A stretch of 64,000 nt of DNA from Vanilla planifolia (Eukaryota > Streptophyta > Magnoliopsida > Asparagales > Orchidaceae): the NCBI GenBank assembly GCA_023846275.1, contig CM043875.1, forward strand, positions 24,308,593 to 24,372,592, given 5' to 3'. Of this stretch, positions 24,701 through 35,009 are shown piece by piece; the first letter of the stretch is position 1, and each line of letters begins with the position of its first letter. The position numbers and the translations under genes are program-made. Under the pieces are notes generated by a model that was not told the DNA's origin, ran no database searches, and worked only from the letters and a program-made list of their open reading frames with translations.

Positions 24701-27700
24701 ATATTGGTAAATTGTGTATGATTCATTCATGATTCGTACAAATGAGATTGTAAACAAAATTGAAATTGTTAACTTTGAAGTTCATTATTACAAAGCAATA
24801 TGCTATGTATTTTCTTTGGTAGAGTTGGATTACCTAGTGAAAAGAATGTTTATCTCTTTCCAAGGATATTTAAAGATGTCAACGAAGGATTCTTATAAGC
24901 TTCCATATGATTTGATTAGTTTAGAGAGTCCACAACCCCCCAAAAAATATTACCTTGTCGATTTAATGAGATAGTCTCATTGATGACATTGAACAGAAGT
25001 GTGAGGTTTACTATTGGGTCTTTTTCATATTTCAAGGCCACAAGCTTGGCACGTAGGAGCCGTGGTTCATGTTGTATAAGCAATGGCTAAAATGGTGTTG
25101 CTCCACAACATAACATGATCACAAGCTTGAGCCTAGTATTGTTGAAATTATTCCTACTAAAAAGTAGAAAAAGTGAATGAGTAGGTTTCATCCGCATGGA
25201 AAGGAGAGTTTAGGAATGATATGCCCACACATTCATGTCAGCTCCTTGAGAGTATTCCTTCACACTATAGCTTGATGGTTGCCATTATTAGTCTTTTTTT
25301 TAGTACTAAATAAGCTGATCAAACCCTTTGTTGTTTTTAAATCAAGTCTTGGATAGGATTAGCTAAAAGTGATTTTAGCTATTTTAATTAATATTGGGCA
25401 TATTTTTAAAGGGATTTTAATCCTCCTTTTTTTGTGGGAGTGGGTTTCACCTTCTTACATGCAATGTGGAGTAAATGAAAGAAGGATATTTTAGTTTACT
25501 TAAAATAATAATGCCTCTTTAGGTTTTTAAGAGAGTTGGCTCTCTCAAATTAGTTATAGAATTTCAGTTGTCTTGAATTGAAACACACACATTCAATTTC
25601 TTTTTATTGAGTGGATGTTTTGGAAAATAAGTATGAACATCTGAGTAAAGAGAGAATAGACTACGAAGAGAGAAGTTTCAATAAGATGGCAAAAAGTATA
25701 ATGATGGCTTTGGATTGCTCGCAAATTTTCTCTTTCGAACACAAGGATATCAATAAGCATGCAGTTCGAAGGTGAAGATATCAAAAATACTTTTATAGTG
25801 TCATAAATAAGTTAGGATTTTTAGAGATAATTAGGTTGTTACCACCTAACATATTCATTAAAGGCTCTTCAATGTTTGATGGTTACAAAGGCTTAATGGC
25901 TATGCAATTATGATGAACTCAAAGATTTGAACTTTCAAGTCAAGAAGTTACCAAAGAATGCACCCAAAGGTATCCATCGAATAGTGAACGTGGAAGCTAC
26001 TATCGAAAATCTAGTGTAGAATTTGTGTGAAATTGGATCAGGCACTCTTACGGATTATGACTTAACAATTGTAAAAAAATTCCATGTAGAGAAAACTGAG
26101 CTACATATGAAGAAAGTAAATTTTTGTCAAAAAAACATTGCAAATTGTACTTAAGATTCATGGGATTGTGGCAATGCATGTTAATCATCTAAGTTTTCCA
26201 AAGACAATTATTATTTGTGCATACAAAACAAATCATCTTCATTGATCCCCTAATTGCCATTTCTCATTTATGTGGAACTTAAAGAGTCACTCAACTTAAT
26301 GTTGCCATGTTATAGTCTCAAAAATGATCTTTCTTACAAAAATGAGAACAAGGTGAGTGTTGCCTTTTATTGCATTAGAATTTCATGATCTTATTTTTTT
26401 CAAATCTTTTTGTAAATAAACATGATGAGAAGGCAAGGAATGGGAAAGTTTTTGTCAACTTCATGACAAAGTTTATAACACCGCCCTTTGGAATGTAAAG
26501 GAGGACAAATGTCTCCTTTTTGGCTTGATTTGTCTGCCTATGAAGTTTGACTCCCAATGGGTGACCCACATAGTTATAACAGAGGACACATTAGAAATAA
26601 AGGGGAACCCCAATCATGAAAAGACCAGGTTGTCCTAGATGTTTCAGTCTACGAGGTTGATCCAAGTGTTGCTAAAAATGTTGAGTTGGAAAGGATATTG
26701 TATGATATCGAGGTTCCATTGACACCTTGGTTGATTTTTCTACGAGTTGTTTTGCTCCAAGCCCTTAACAACGATCTTTTCTTTAGAATAAGGCAATGGA
26801 ATAATGAGATGTGAAATAACAAGAAAAAATTATGAAGATATAAAAGAGCAAAAAGATGATGCAAAAGCTCAAGAATAAAACTAAAAAGAAATATTTTCTT
26901 TCTTTTTTTTTCTTCTTCAAAATAAGCCTTTTTTTTCTTATTTTTTGTCTTTGCCTTGATAGGAGGTTCAAACACTTATGTATAGTAGCATGTAGCATAA
27001 GAAGAGCATTTTGGTCGTTTCACAAGCCTTTGATAATTATTTCTCACATAGACTTCTCTAAAATGGGTTGGTATATCTAACACGCGAGTGTGGTTTTAGG
27101 TGGGGCGTGTGGTACTTACCACATGCATGAATCACATGTTGGTGGTAGATGACACGCACTACACCAACTATATGTGGGTAGGCTAATACACACGTGGTTT
27201 GCCTCACTTGTAGACTATATGCGCCCACTTATTGCAGGGCTAATCTATTTTGTGTGTGCGGTTGCTGCACGCCTACTTCGTATGTGTGTACAGTTCTAAT
27301 GAATGCCCAACTCCGCTTGCATTGGTCTGTTGCACCCTTGTTTGCCGTGTATCAATATGTCGTGTGTTGATTTATAGCATGCATGGTCGGCCGTTCACAT
27401 GAACAGTACTACATTTGTACTCTCTCTTGCATTCAGCCTATTGCGGTGATCATGCACGTCGCACATGCCGGTGGTGCCCCACAATAATTCTTTTGACTAA
27501 TTTTCTTTATGGAAAGATTTCTTTCCTCTTTGAGGTTTCTTCATTGTTGAATGATTCAAAGAACACAAATAGGCTATGTCATAGTTTTGAGTATATTAAA
27601 AAAATGATTAAGAAATATGAAAATGACAATGATGAAATAAAATAAAAATGATGAAACTGGTTGATTTAGGCTGGTGGTTGTAGCTGGTTTCATTCTAAAT

Positions 27701-30700
27701 ACCTGAAACAGAGTTTTGGCACTTTTTTGGCTGAAATTTACCTGAAGTCAATACTTGATATTGATTTTTGGCAAATCCTAAAACCACATGCATTAAAAAC
27801 ACACAATATGAGGACCATGTTGTAAAGGAGTTTTCTAGTATTTCGTTAACTGGAAATGATTTGTTGTGCAAAATGAATAATGTTTTGAGAAGGTTCTCAA
27901 ACTAATCTTTGTGAAATCAGCAAATAAATTTCGATAGGAAATTAAAGTTTTCTTGTTGCTTTACCAATAAAATATGAATAAAGTTTTTTTTTTTCCAATT
28001 TTTTGAGTTTAGTCGTATGGCTGCTGAAATAACTTCCGGAATTCTTGTTCTAAAAAATTATTTTGTTAGTCATCAGAAGCCTTTTCTTATTAGTACTGAA
28101 TGCATGAACAAGTTCTCTTTTTTGGTGGTATAATGGAAACAAGAGTATTCTCCTAGGGCAAGAATTTAACATCTTTTGAACTTGTAGGGCCAAGCACATG
28201 CTCCTATGACAAACTTCCCTACATTGAAATTCTTTAATACTCTTAAAAATATGCAGCTAACATGATTGGTATACATTTGGATTGGTTTGATAAGTTGCTC
28301 TTTTGCCTCCAAATTTGTTTCACCTTCCATGTCCACACTGTTTTTACAATCTATCCATTTTACTATTTTCTGTCTTCTTTTTATTGAATGAATGAAGGTG
28401 GATGACATATCATTATATTCTATCTATATTCCCTTTTTTGATTCATAGTGTTCTTCTTGGATTGAACTCTATCGGTGCCCCACTAAGTATATTTGTTTAT
28501 TTTATACCATGTTGTGGTCCCTTTGGACTGCATATAGGTACACTTATCATTCAAAATGGATTTCTTGCATCTTACATTGCTTGGCCTCATAGATGTATGG
28601 TTTACCATCCTTAAGAGAGGAATGTTAGTAGGTTGGTTAGTGTTGATTATGCGTGGTGCAAGTCTAATTATATAAAATGAAGCAAGTTATGATGAATAGT
28701 CTTATAAACTAAGAGAATTCTTCTTAGTGGGACTAAAATTGAATATATAAAGTATAATCATATTTAAAATCAAAATTTTTGATCATGTAGGTGACAATTA
28801 TTGATCGAGTTACCTAATTAAGGCGAATAGTTTAGACATCTTAGATCTATGTTAAAACACGTTGGTGAAACTAGCAACGTCTAAGCTAGATAAGTCACAT
28901 GGAAGAGTGTATGCTACACATTGTGTGATCATAGACTTTTTTCAAGCTTAAAGGTAAGTTTGTAGGACTTTGTTGTGATCATTGATTTTGAGCATAAAGA
29001 TTTGAATGGGATAAATGCTGTTGATAAATTTGTAAAGTGAATGAATGTTCAACTTTACACAAAACTATCGGATTATAAATATATTAATTTAGTTAGAAGG
29101 GTGAAAGGTTACCTCTCTTGAAAGGTGAAATATTTATTTTCAAATATATGGGTTAACTTATATCCAATTATGTTAAACTTTTTGAAGTTTTTACAAGTTT
29201 CTTAGCTTCAAATTCGGTTTTGCACGAATGAGTTATCTTATCTCTTTCTTCATGATTCTCACTAAAGTTCACCTTTCGCTTGCTCCATTTTATGTAGTGA
29301 GTTTGGGACTTCCTTGGGTTGAATCCTTATACTCTTTATTATATTAGTCCTATGATTATACTCCTTTTTTTAAAATTATTTAGCTTTTGGTAAATTAATT
29401 TTCTCATATTAATAGTTGCCTTTGTAATGCATTTATGTTTGTTTGTCTTGAGCAAAAATAGTCTCTTGATGAAATCTTTTTTTAACCTAATATTTTGACT
29501 ATTTGATAAGCAAATCCACGAAATTATATATATAATCAATAAATCTACTATGGACCAATGTGGAACATCATGAACTATGATAATTTCAAACAACCAACAA
29601 CTTCATCTACTTTTGATATGTAAATATGTAATAAAATTGAATTTTGAGAAAACAAATTTGTTCTGTTTTCTTTTTTTACTTAGTTGACTTTACAATGGTT
29701 TCTTTTTTTTATCTTCTAGTAAGCCTTATAGTTTAACTAGATTTTGATTTTATTGAAGTCTACTCTTCTTGGCCCACTTGAAAGTAGTTTTTGCATAGTG
29801 ATGTGTTAGAATTATGTAGGACCACTACAAAGATCAATACTCAATGAAGGTTGTTCGGCATCTAACTCTTCAATTGGACGCATATTTCAATCTCCATAGA
29901 TAGATGTGTTTGTCAACTCATATTTAACTCATAACTTCTTTATTGTTGGGTTTACTTTGGCACCAAAGTGCTCTTGATGGCTTAGAACCATGAATAGATT
30001 GAGTGGGGGAAGAAGTTTTAGGATTGATTAGGTTTTGACTTGTCAATTCGTCCTTGCTTTTCTTGCCATTGGTGCCACGTGAAGCATGATGATTTTAACC
30101 TTGGAGATAAGTAGTATCTAAAGAAGATAGTAGGAAGGTGTGGTTTTCTCTTAGAGGCAAGTGATCTCCTATATTGCGTTACTAAAAGGTACAAAGCAGA
30201 AAGTAAGAACTAGGGGAGGGAGGGGATAGCCTATCTTTGGTGCTTATATCACCTTAGCCCCAATTAGAGATATTGTTGTTGGTTATCTAGATTTGTCATG
30301 GGATATGCATGGATACTCAAAAGAGAATATACTACATACACTTTCTTGTCCATTGCTAGTCAAGCAGCATCCATAAGGTACCTATTCTTTGTAACTAAGC
30401 ATCAAGCCACATGGACTTGCCAGGATCGGCTAAGCCTCACTTGGAGTTGCCTGGAGTTTAGGCAGAAACCTCTTTTCAAAGGTAAAGCTGCTGTTTTCAA
30501 CAGAGAGGTTTTTCTAACCTTATTGAACTAGAAAGTCATTTTGGACTTGATTTGTTAGACCAACTTAGTTCACATGTTATTTTACAAGTCATCTTTCATC
30601 ATGATTTCATGAAGGTGCAGTTGCATTTCCTCCTGCATTCATGTTTGAATTTGAATTTCCTCTTAATTTTAAGTCTCCCAAGAGTCTTCTTCATTAAATT

Positions 30701-32965
30701 GATCTTCCATTCAATTACAACTATTGTTCTTCTTTGGCAAGTGACGCAAAGATTGCTATGCCTTAGTTTATGTTTGCATGCCAAATCCACGTACAAGCTT
30801 GTCATATTGTTTCATATATTTAACCAAAAGGCTTTCATGCTAAACAATTGTCCTTGCAACACAAATTTCTCATCTATAAGCACATGAGATATTAAAATTG
30901 ATGCTTAGAGGAATCTTCTTGTTCAAACTGTGCAAGGCTTGGAATTTTATATTTCTTTAAAGTTCAATTATGTTTTTGACCTTTTGTCTCTTTATGTACT
31001 TGACACATAGTGTTTGCTTCTTGACTTTTGATTCATATTAGTGCCAAAGGTTTATTCCCATCTATTTGAATAATAGGTACTGTACTACTTACAATTTTGA
31101 TTAACATCTAGGTTTTGTTTATTTCTAACATGACATGCTTCATGAATTCCAGTTTGGCCAAACTATATGAATCTCTTAGTACGATGGTTGCCTTCATTTG
31201 GTGGATTGTTGGCTTTTACTGGCTGACCTCAGGTGGCGAAGTACTTGCACAGCATTCTCCTAGGCTCTACCGGTATGGCTCTTTACCATTTAATTTGTAA
31301 CCAGACCTAAGTTCATGCAACTCACGACCTTGCTAATGGCCTGTATCTTGAATGAGGTAATGCCATCTTTCCTATAAAAGATTTCCAAAAACACACTGAA
31401 TTGGCATCATTTTTTTTTCTGCATTCAAAGAAATTATGAGTAGAATCCTAACTTTTGGTAAGCAAGTTAGGCTTCACGCCCAAAGACAGATAAATCAGCA
31501 ATAATCTCTCTCCTTCTAGATGATGCTTTTTTACAATTCCACTGCCAAGGAGCAAAGCACTTGCATATGGCAGCATGAATGGCTCAGCATTACAGCCCAT
31601 TTTTAGGATCTTTTGTGCTCAACCCTGCAGATGGTATTGTATTGAAGTGTAGTGGATTGATCTTTGTTATTGCCAAAATAGTTTGTGCTTTGTTTAAGAA
31701 TCCAATAAGGATGTTTGATGAAATTTACAAATCTAAAAATCTGAAGAAGTGCATAATTGTCTTTGATAAAATTTTATTTTGCGTGATCTACTTGTCAATG
31801 AAATACATGTTTTAAAATGGTTTGCATTGGGTCATAGCTAGCGGCTTAATGCAATCCTTATTCTATTTGCTTTATGAACTTGTGATCAAGTTTGATGCCT
31901 AAATAATAGTGAAACCACAAATCCAACTTTAGGGATTCTTTCATTTCAAACAAGTGAAACTGATTATAAACAGCCTCATCTTCTTCACGGATGTATTTGT
32001 CACAGGTTAGCTGCAGTGTTTCTAGCATTTGATGTGTGCTTCGCAATCCTATTTGTTGTTTTGGTCTTTGTGTTTGGCATCGCGATCTGTTGTTGCTTGC
32101 CATGCATCATGGCAGAATTTTTTGCGGCTTCCAGGCAGGTGAGCTTTTTTAAGCTTCATCATTCACAGTACAAAGTACATTCTAACAAGTCTCTGTGTGT
32201 TTTGATTGTATTAGAAGGAAGTGGCTTCGATGTCCGACACCGGCCTCCTGCCTCGCCATAGATACATTTCATCTAGTAACAATGGGGGAAAGAAGGCTGG
32301 TATTGGTGCGTTGATTCCAATTATAAATAGCAGTGTAAGCTTTCCAGAAGAAGTTCTTCCTCATGAATATGCGGTAAATCAACAGCTGTTGTTTTCTTAT
32401 GCACTTATTTTGTTATGACTTCTCTTTTTTTTTTAATTGCTCACTAATAACGTTTTCCTCAAAAGAAAATAGATTGTGGGCAAAGTTCAAATAAAAAGAG
32501 TCAAAACACTCGAGCTTGTTAACCAGTCCTCAGATCACAGTTCTGTAGTTATTTCTGTTTCAAGTTGTGTTGTTTCCTTGTGCCTTGTTGTATAATGGGT
32601 CATTGTTACAAATAAATGTAAATTTTGACATACAGCAACAAAAGTTTTTATCCAAGGTGCATTATTATCTTCAATTTGTCATTGTTTTGCTTAAAAAAAT
32701 GCAGATTGACTATCTCTAGGATCCGATTTACAGAGTTTTTTAGATTGAAACTCTAAATAAACATTTCATAGAAGTGTTTAACAATGAATTTGGTTATGTG
32801 TTACAGGTATGTTGCGTTTGTCTTACTAACTATGAAGAAGGAAACGAGCTGTATGCTTTACCCTGCAACCACCGTTCGCACGCTGCATGTGTTGCAGATT
32901 GGCTCAAGAACAGCTCTACCTGTCAACTATGCAACCACTCCATTGTTGCTTGTGAAAGCACATAA
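21256..32965 (+). CDS. RIE1/At1g63170-type membrane RING-H2 E3 ubiquitin ligase, five exons
   Basis: The CDS joins 21256-21707, 31153-31272, 32006-32138, 32215-32373 and 32807-32965: 1023 nt, 340 residues plus stop. All four introns are GT..AG and every junction keeps the frame. Seen in the product: an acidic/basic N-terminus; DWAYSRPVVAVE leading into membrane segment 1 (about 54-78); VPLRVWIAGYALQC in segment 2 (86-107); an acidic linker; SLAKLYES leading into FIWWIVGFYW (segment 3, 162-178); FLAFDVCF..GIAICCCLPCI (segment 4, 192-226); and a C-terminal RING-H2 at 290-330. This order and these motifs are those of the plant RIE1 / At1g63170 / At1g12760 / At4g11680 E3 ligases, and the length is in the family range (roughly 340-410). 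Known for the family: membrane-anchored RING proteins that would pass ubiquitin from an E2 to a substrate; RIE1 was named for a role in embryogenesis. Substrate is unknown. The start ATG has G at -3 and +4. No neighbouring gene is visible. Confidence 0.9.
23387..23770 (+). repeat. 192-bp tandem duplication in intron 1
   Basis: Two direct copies, 23387-23578 and 23579-23770, each begin gtttctagttagataatg and end near gatgatgaagtttagga. They differ at scattered bases (for example ctgcaaagtatc versus ttgtgaagtgtc), so the duplication is not recent. Confidence 0.85.
25860..26760 (+). pseudogene. Unidentified coding-like relic within intron 1
   Basis: In +-strand frames there are long runs with few stops and protein-like composition. 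One run from about 25890 contains YDELKDLNFQVKKLPKNAPK and LCEIGSGTLTDYDLTIVKK. Another near 26575-26760 contains ITEDTLEIKGNPNHEK and ILYDIEVPLTPW. The runs are broken by stops and frame changes. I do not recognise a family. It could be the gag region or another part of a degraded retroelement, or a gene fragment carried into the intron. Confidence 0.3.
27060..27480. other. GC-richer LTR-like patch in intron 1
   Basis: A patch with many ACACG, CATGCATG and GTGTG words stands out from the AT-rich intron. Its composition resembles the GC-richer parts of the LTRs at 2.5-2.65 kb and 4.9-5.1 kb, but I could not align it to them. Confidence 0.25.
31153..31272 (+). CDS. Exon 2 of the RING-H2 E3 ligase (residues 151-191)
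   Basis: The acceptor is gaattccag|tttgg. The first base completes codon 151 (AG+T, Ser), giving SLAKLYESLSTM, which matches the family's S-[VL]-A-K-x-x-E-S-x-x-T-M block. The exon carries FIWWIVGFYWLTSGGE, the most conserved membrane segment of the family. It ends two bases into codon 191 at a donor reading ctctaccg|gtatgg. Confidence 0.9.
31273..32005 (+). other. Intron 2 of the E3 ligase (733 bp)
   Basis: gtatgg..cacag. The flanking exons give LYR|LAAVFLAF, the conserved join in the family, so no exon is missing here. Nothing else is recognised in it. Confidence 0.85.
32006..32138 (+). CDS. Exon 3 of the RING-H2 E3 ligase (residues 191-235)
   Basis: The acceptor is tttgtcacag|gttagc; CG+G completes Arg191. 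It encodes the long hydrophobic segment FLAFDVCFAILFVVL..GIAICCCLPCIMAEF, matching the family's FLGFDVFF..GIAVCCCLPCI. The exon ends on a codon boundary at caggcag|gtgagc. The following intron is only 76 bp. Confidence 0.9.
32139..32214 (+). other. Intron 3 of the E3 ligase (76 bp)
   Basis: gtgagc..attag, phase 0, close to the minimum length for plant introns. Confidence 0.85.
32215..32373 (+). CDS. Exon 4 of the RING-H2 E3 ligase (residues 236-288)
   Basis: The acceptor is tgtattag|aaggaag and the donor tatgcg|gtaaat, both on codon boundaries. It encodes the cytosolic linker between the last membrane segment and the RING. It starts KEVASMSD, where relatives have SKEDIEQL, is rich in Ser, Gly, Asn and Lys, and ends EEVLPHEYA, matching the family's acidic lead-in (ExVLxxEDA) to the RING. 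Confidence 0.88.
32374..32806 (+). other. Intron 4 of the E3 ligase (433 bp)
   Basis: gtaaat..ttacag, phase 0. It separates the linker from the RING exon. Confidence 0.85.
32807..32965 (+). CDS. Exon 5 of the RING-H2 E3 ligase: RING domain and stop (residues 289-340)
   Basis: The acceptor is tgtgttacag|gtatgttgc. The exon encodes a complete C3H2C3 RING: C290-x2-C293-x14-C308-x-H310-x2-H313-x2-C316-x10-C327-x2-C330, followed by ten residues and TAA. All zinc ligands are present. Two usually conserved positions differ: the Phe of C-x-H-x-F-H is Ser312, and the Pro of C-P-x-C is Gln328. Trp320 of the DWL motif, which contacts E2 enzymes in many RINGs, is kept. Confidence 0.9.
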   Translation, partial: VCCVCLTNYEEGNELYALPCNHRSHAACVADWLKNSSTCQLCNHSIVACEST

Positions 32966-33170
32966 AAGCCATGTTGTGCTTTGCTGCTCTTTGCTTCTTC
33001 TTTCATGTTTCAGAAGTTATCTCCATGTCTTTAACACGTCTTTGTTACCTCAAAAATCAAGGGTTCTAGTTATATATATTTCATAATTTAGCATTATTTT
33101 TGTTCAATATTTTTGTTGTATTTAAGTGTTCTTTTTTTTTTGAGAAAGTTATTTCTACTAGGAATAATAG
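32966..33170 (+). other. Putative 3' UTR of the E3 ligase gene
   Basis: After the TAA the sequence stays moderately balanced for about 100 bases, then becomes T-rich with TTGTA/TTTGT-like elements (33100-33130), as in plant far-upstream polyadenylation regions. No clear AATAAA was seen, so the end is a guess. Confidence 0.3.
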
Positions 33171-34479
33171 CCAGGCAAAACATTATATATGTACAACATT
33201 GGGCTATAGTTACATATTCTACAACATTGTTAATTGCAAGTCTTTTGCATGCATGTGTAACTCGTTATTGGGCCTCATTTTCGAAAGAAAATTGTTAAAA
33301 AAAAAAAAGAATTATGTCAGTTATGGATTATTTATATCAACGCTTTAACTTATTGAGAAATTCGTGGTTCATTAGCTTGATTGGTTTAATTATTGTACTC
33401 TTAAGGGATAATTTAGGCCTTGTTTGGTATGATGGTTTTAAACTTAGTTTTTTATAAAATATTTTTCAAAATATTGTTGGATGTTTTTTTATTGTGTTCT
33501 GAAAAATATTTTTAAATTAGCAATACAAAAAAAAGTGCTATAAAAAAATGAAAGATAGTTTTATTATTTTAATAATATTAAAAGATTCCATTACCCAAAA
33601 AAGTAAAGATATTATATTTTGATTAAGCAATGGCAGCCATGCATGATTACGACATTAGTGTTCTATGTTCTCAAACTTGCAAACTTTGTTAGTGAACTTT
33701 TTCATACAATTTTTCCTAATAAAAGAAGATTTGGAGGTTGGTTTCATGAATTAAAGTAGGATAAAATGGCAAACATGTTTTCTTAAAAAGGCTACTCTTA
33801 TTTACTATGGTCCTTTGCAACCAATTTGGTCCTTATTTGAAGAGTTTTGCATTCTTGTTAGTTTATAATATTTAAATAAAGTTCCAATTTTTTTAATGCA
33901 GAGCTTCTCATCCTCTCATATGCATCTCAGCCAACTCTTTGTTTTCTTCCATTCCTGTCTAATAAATAATTCAGGATATCATCCAAAAGCAAAGCCAAGG
34001 TGGTAATGGAAGTTAATAATCAAACAAAAAGGAGGAATCCAACGTTATCTTTTATCATGTTTGCCTTCTCAAAATTATCAGTATTCCATTTGGAACAATT
34101 CATAACCTAGTTAAGGAAACGGTTCATCATGTTTGCTTTTTAGAAATCAATTCATCAAAAAGTATCTAAGTGATAGTGATTAAAGGGTTACTATTAACCC
34201 TTGATTAATAGTAGAGAATAACTTTCGAGGACATGATAGATATGAAAAGATCACAATTTTTAGTTGCAAATAAATATGCATAGATAACTTGAGAAAGAAA
34301 GAAAATCCACACGAGAGAGAGAGAGACAGAGAGAGAGGAAAAAGGGGGAGATGAGCTTACTTTGAGAAGGCAAGGTTGAGGATGACGAGCCAACTTCAGA
34401 GATGGACAATGATAAAAGATTTTGTTCAAATGAACCACTAATTATTGATGGAAGAGAGTTGAAAAGAGACAAGATTGTT
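33171..34479. other. Downstream flank of the E3 ligase gene
   Basis: At about 33414 a ggccttgtttgg word, common at the ends of plant insertions, begins a different sequence texture. No terminal inverted partner was found by eye. Confidence 0.35.
34312..34338. repeat. (GA)n microsatellite
   Basis: A GA run with one CA interruption. Confidence 0.95.
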
Positions 34480-35000
34480 AACTATTATCAAAGAGTTTAT
34501 TTTTTAAGCATGTTGAGATAAATAATAAAAAAAATTAATATCATTATCCAAATCGTTCACATAGATTAAAGATGATGAAAAATAAAAGACTTTATTTGAA
34601 AAATATTATAAAATAGGAAAAAAAAAGCACATTGATGATGCATTTTTAAAGTTTCATTATTTTTGACAAATTTTTATAGAACAAGTTTTTATAGAAAAAA
34701 ATAGAATATCTCCACCATTTAGAGTTCTTAGAAGCACTCTTTTAAAGCATATAATTCTATCCTTGAAAGAAAAATAAAAGAGTCAAAATTTTCAACTAAT
34801 ATTATAGAGTTGTCTTTTATAGCATGTTGAGATAATTAACAAGCTAATATCATTCTTCACATCATGGACATAAATTGAAGAAGATGAAATAAAAAATGAA
34901 ACTAAAAACCCAACATTTATTATGAAAAATACTATAAAATAGAAAAACATACCTGTTGATAATGTGTTTCTAAAGTTTGATTATTTTGACAAATTTTGGT
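34480..35000 (+). repeat. Imperfect tandem duplication of about 313 bp
   Basis: agcatgttgagata recurs at 34508 and 34821. Each copy is followed by taatatcatt, agatgaaa, ..aaaaatactataaaatag and a tttgacaaatttt end. Between the copies lies attctatccttgaaag. No gene is seen. Confidence 0.6.
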
Positions 35001-35009
35001 AGATAAGAA

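Larger units (their letters stand above)
21708..31152 (+). other. Intron 1 of the E3 ligase (9445 bp)
   Basis: Bounded by gtatgt and ccag, phase 2. It is AT-rich and has no open frame with family features. It contains a 192-bp tandem duplication (23387-23770), a (TA)n run near 24386, a coding-like but broken stretch (about 25860-26760), and a GC-richer patch (27080-27480) that looks like an LTR fragment. Most of its length is probably old inserted DNA, by inference from these features and its size against the other introns (733, 76 and 433 bp). Confidence 0.85.

Noticed and set aside
26649..27080. Overlapping open frames of 70-110 codons on both strands in intron 1
   Set aside because: They are driven by A- and T-homopolymer tracts that give Lys-rich or Phe-rich runs.
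32774..33086. Second open frame (100 codons) overlapping the RING exon
   Set aside because: It is a frame shadow of exon 5; the RING frame has the zinc ligands and correct splice phase.
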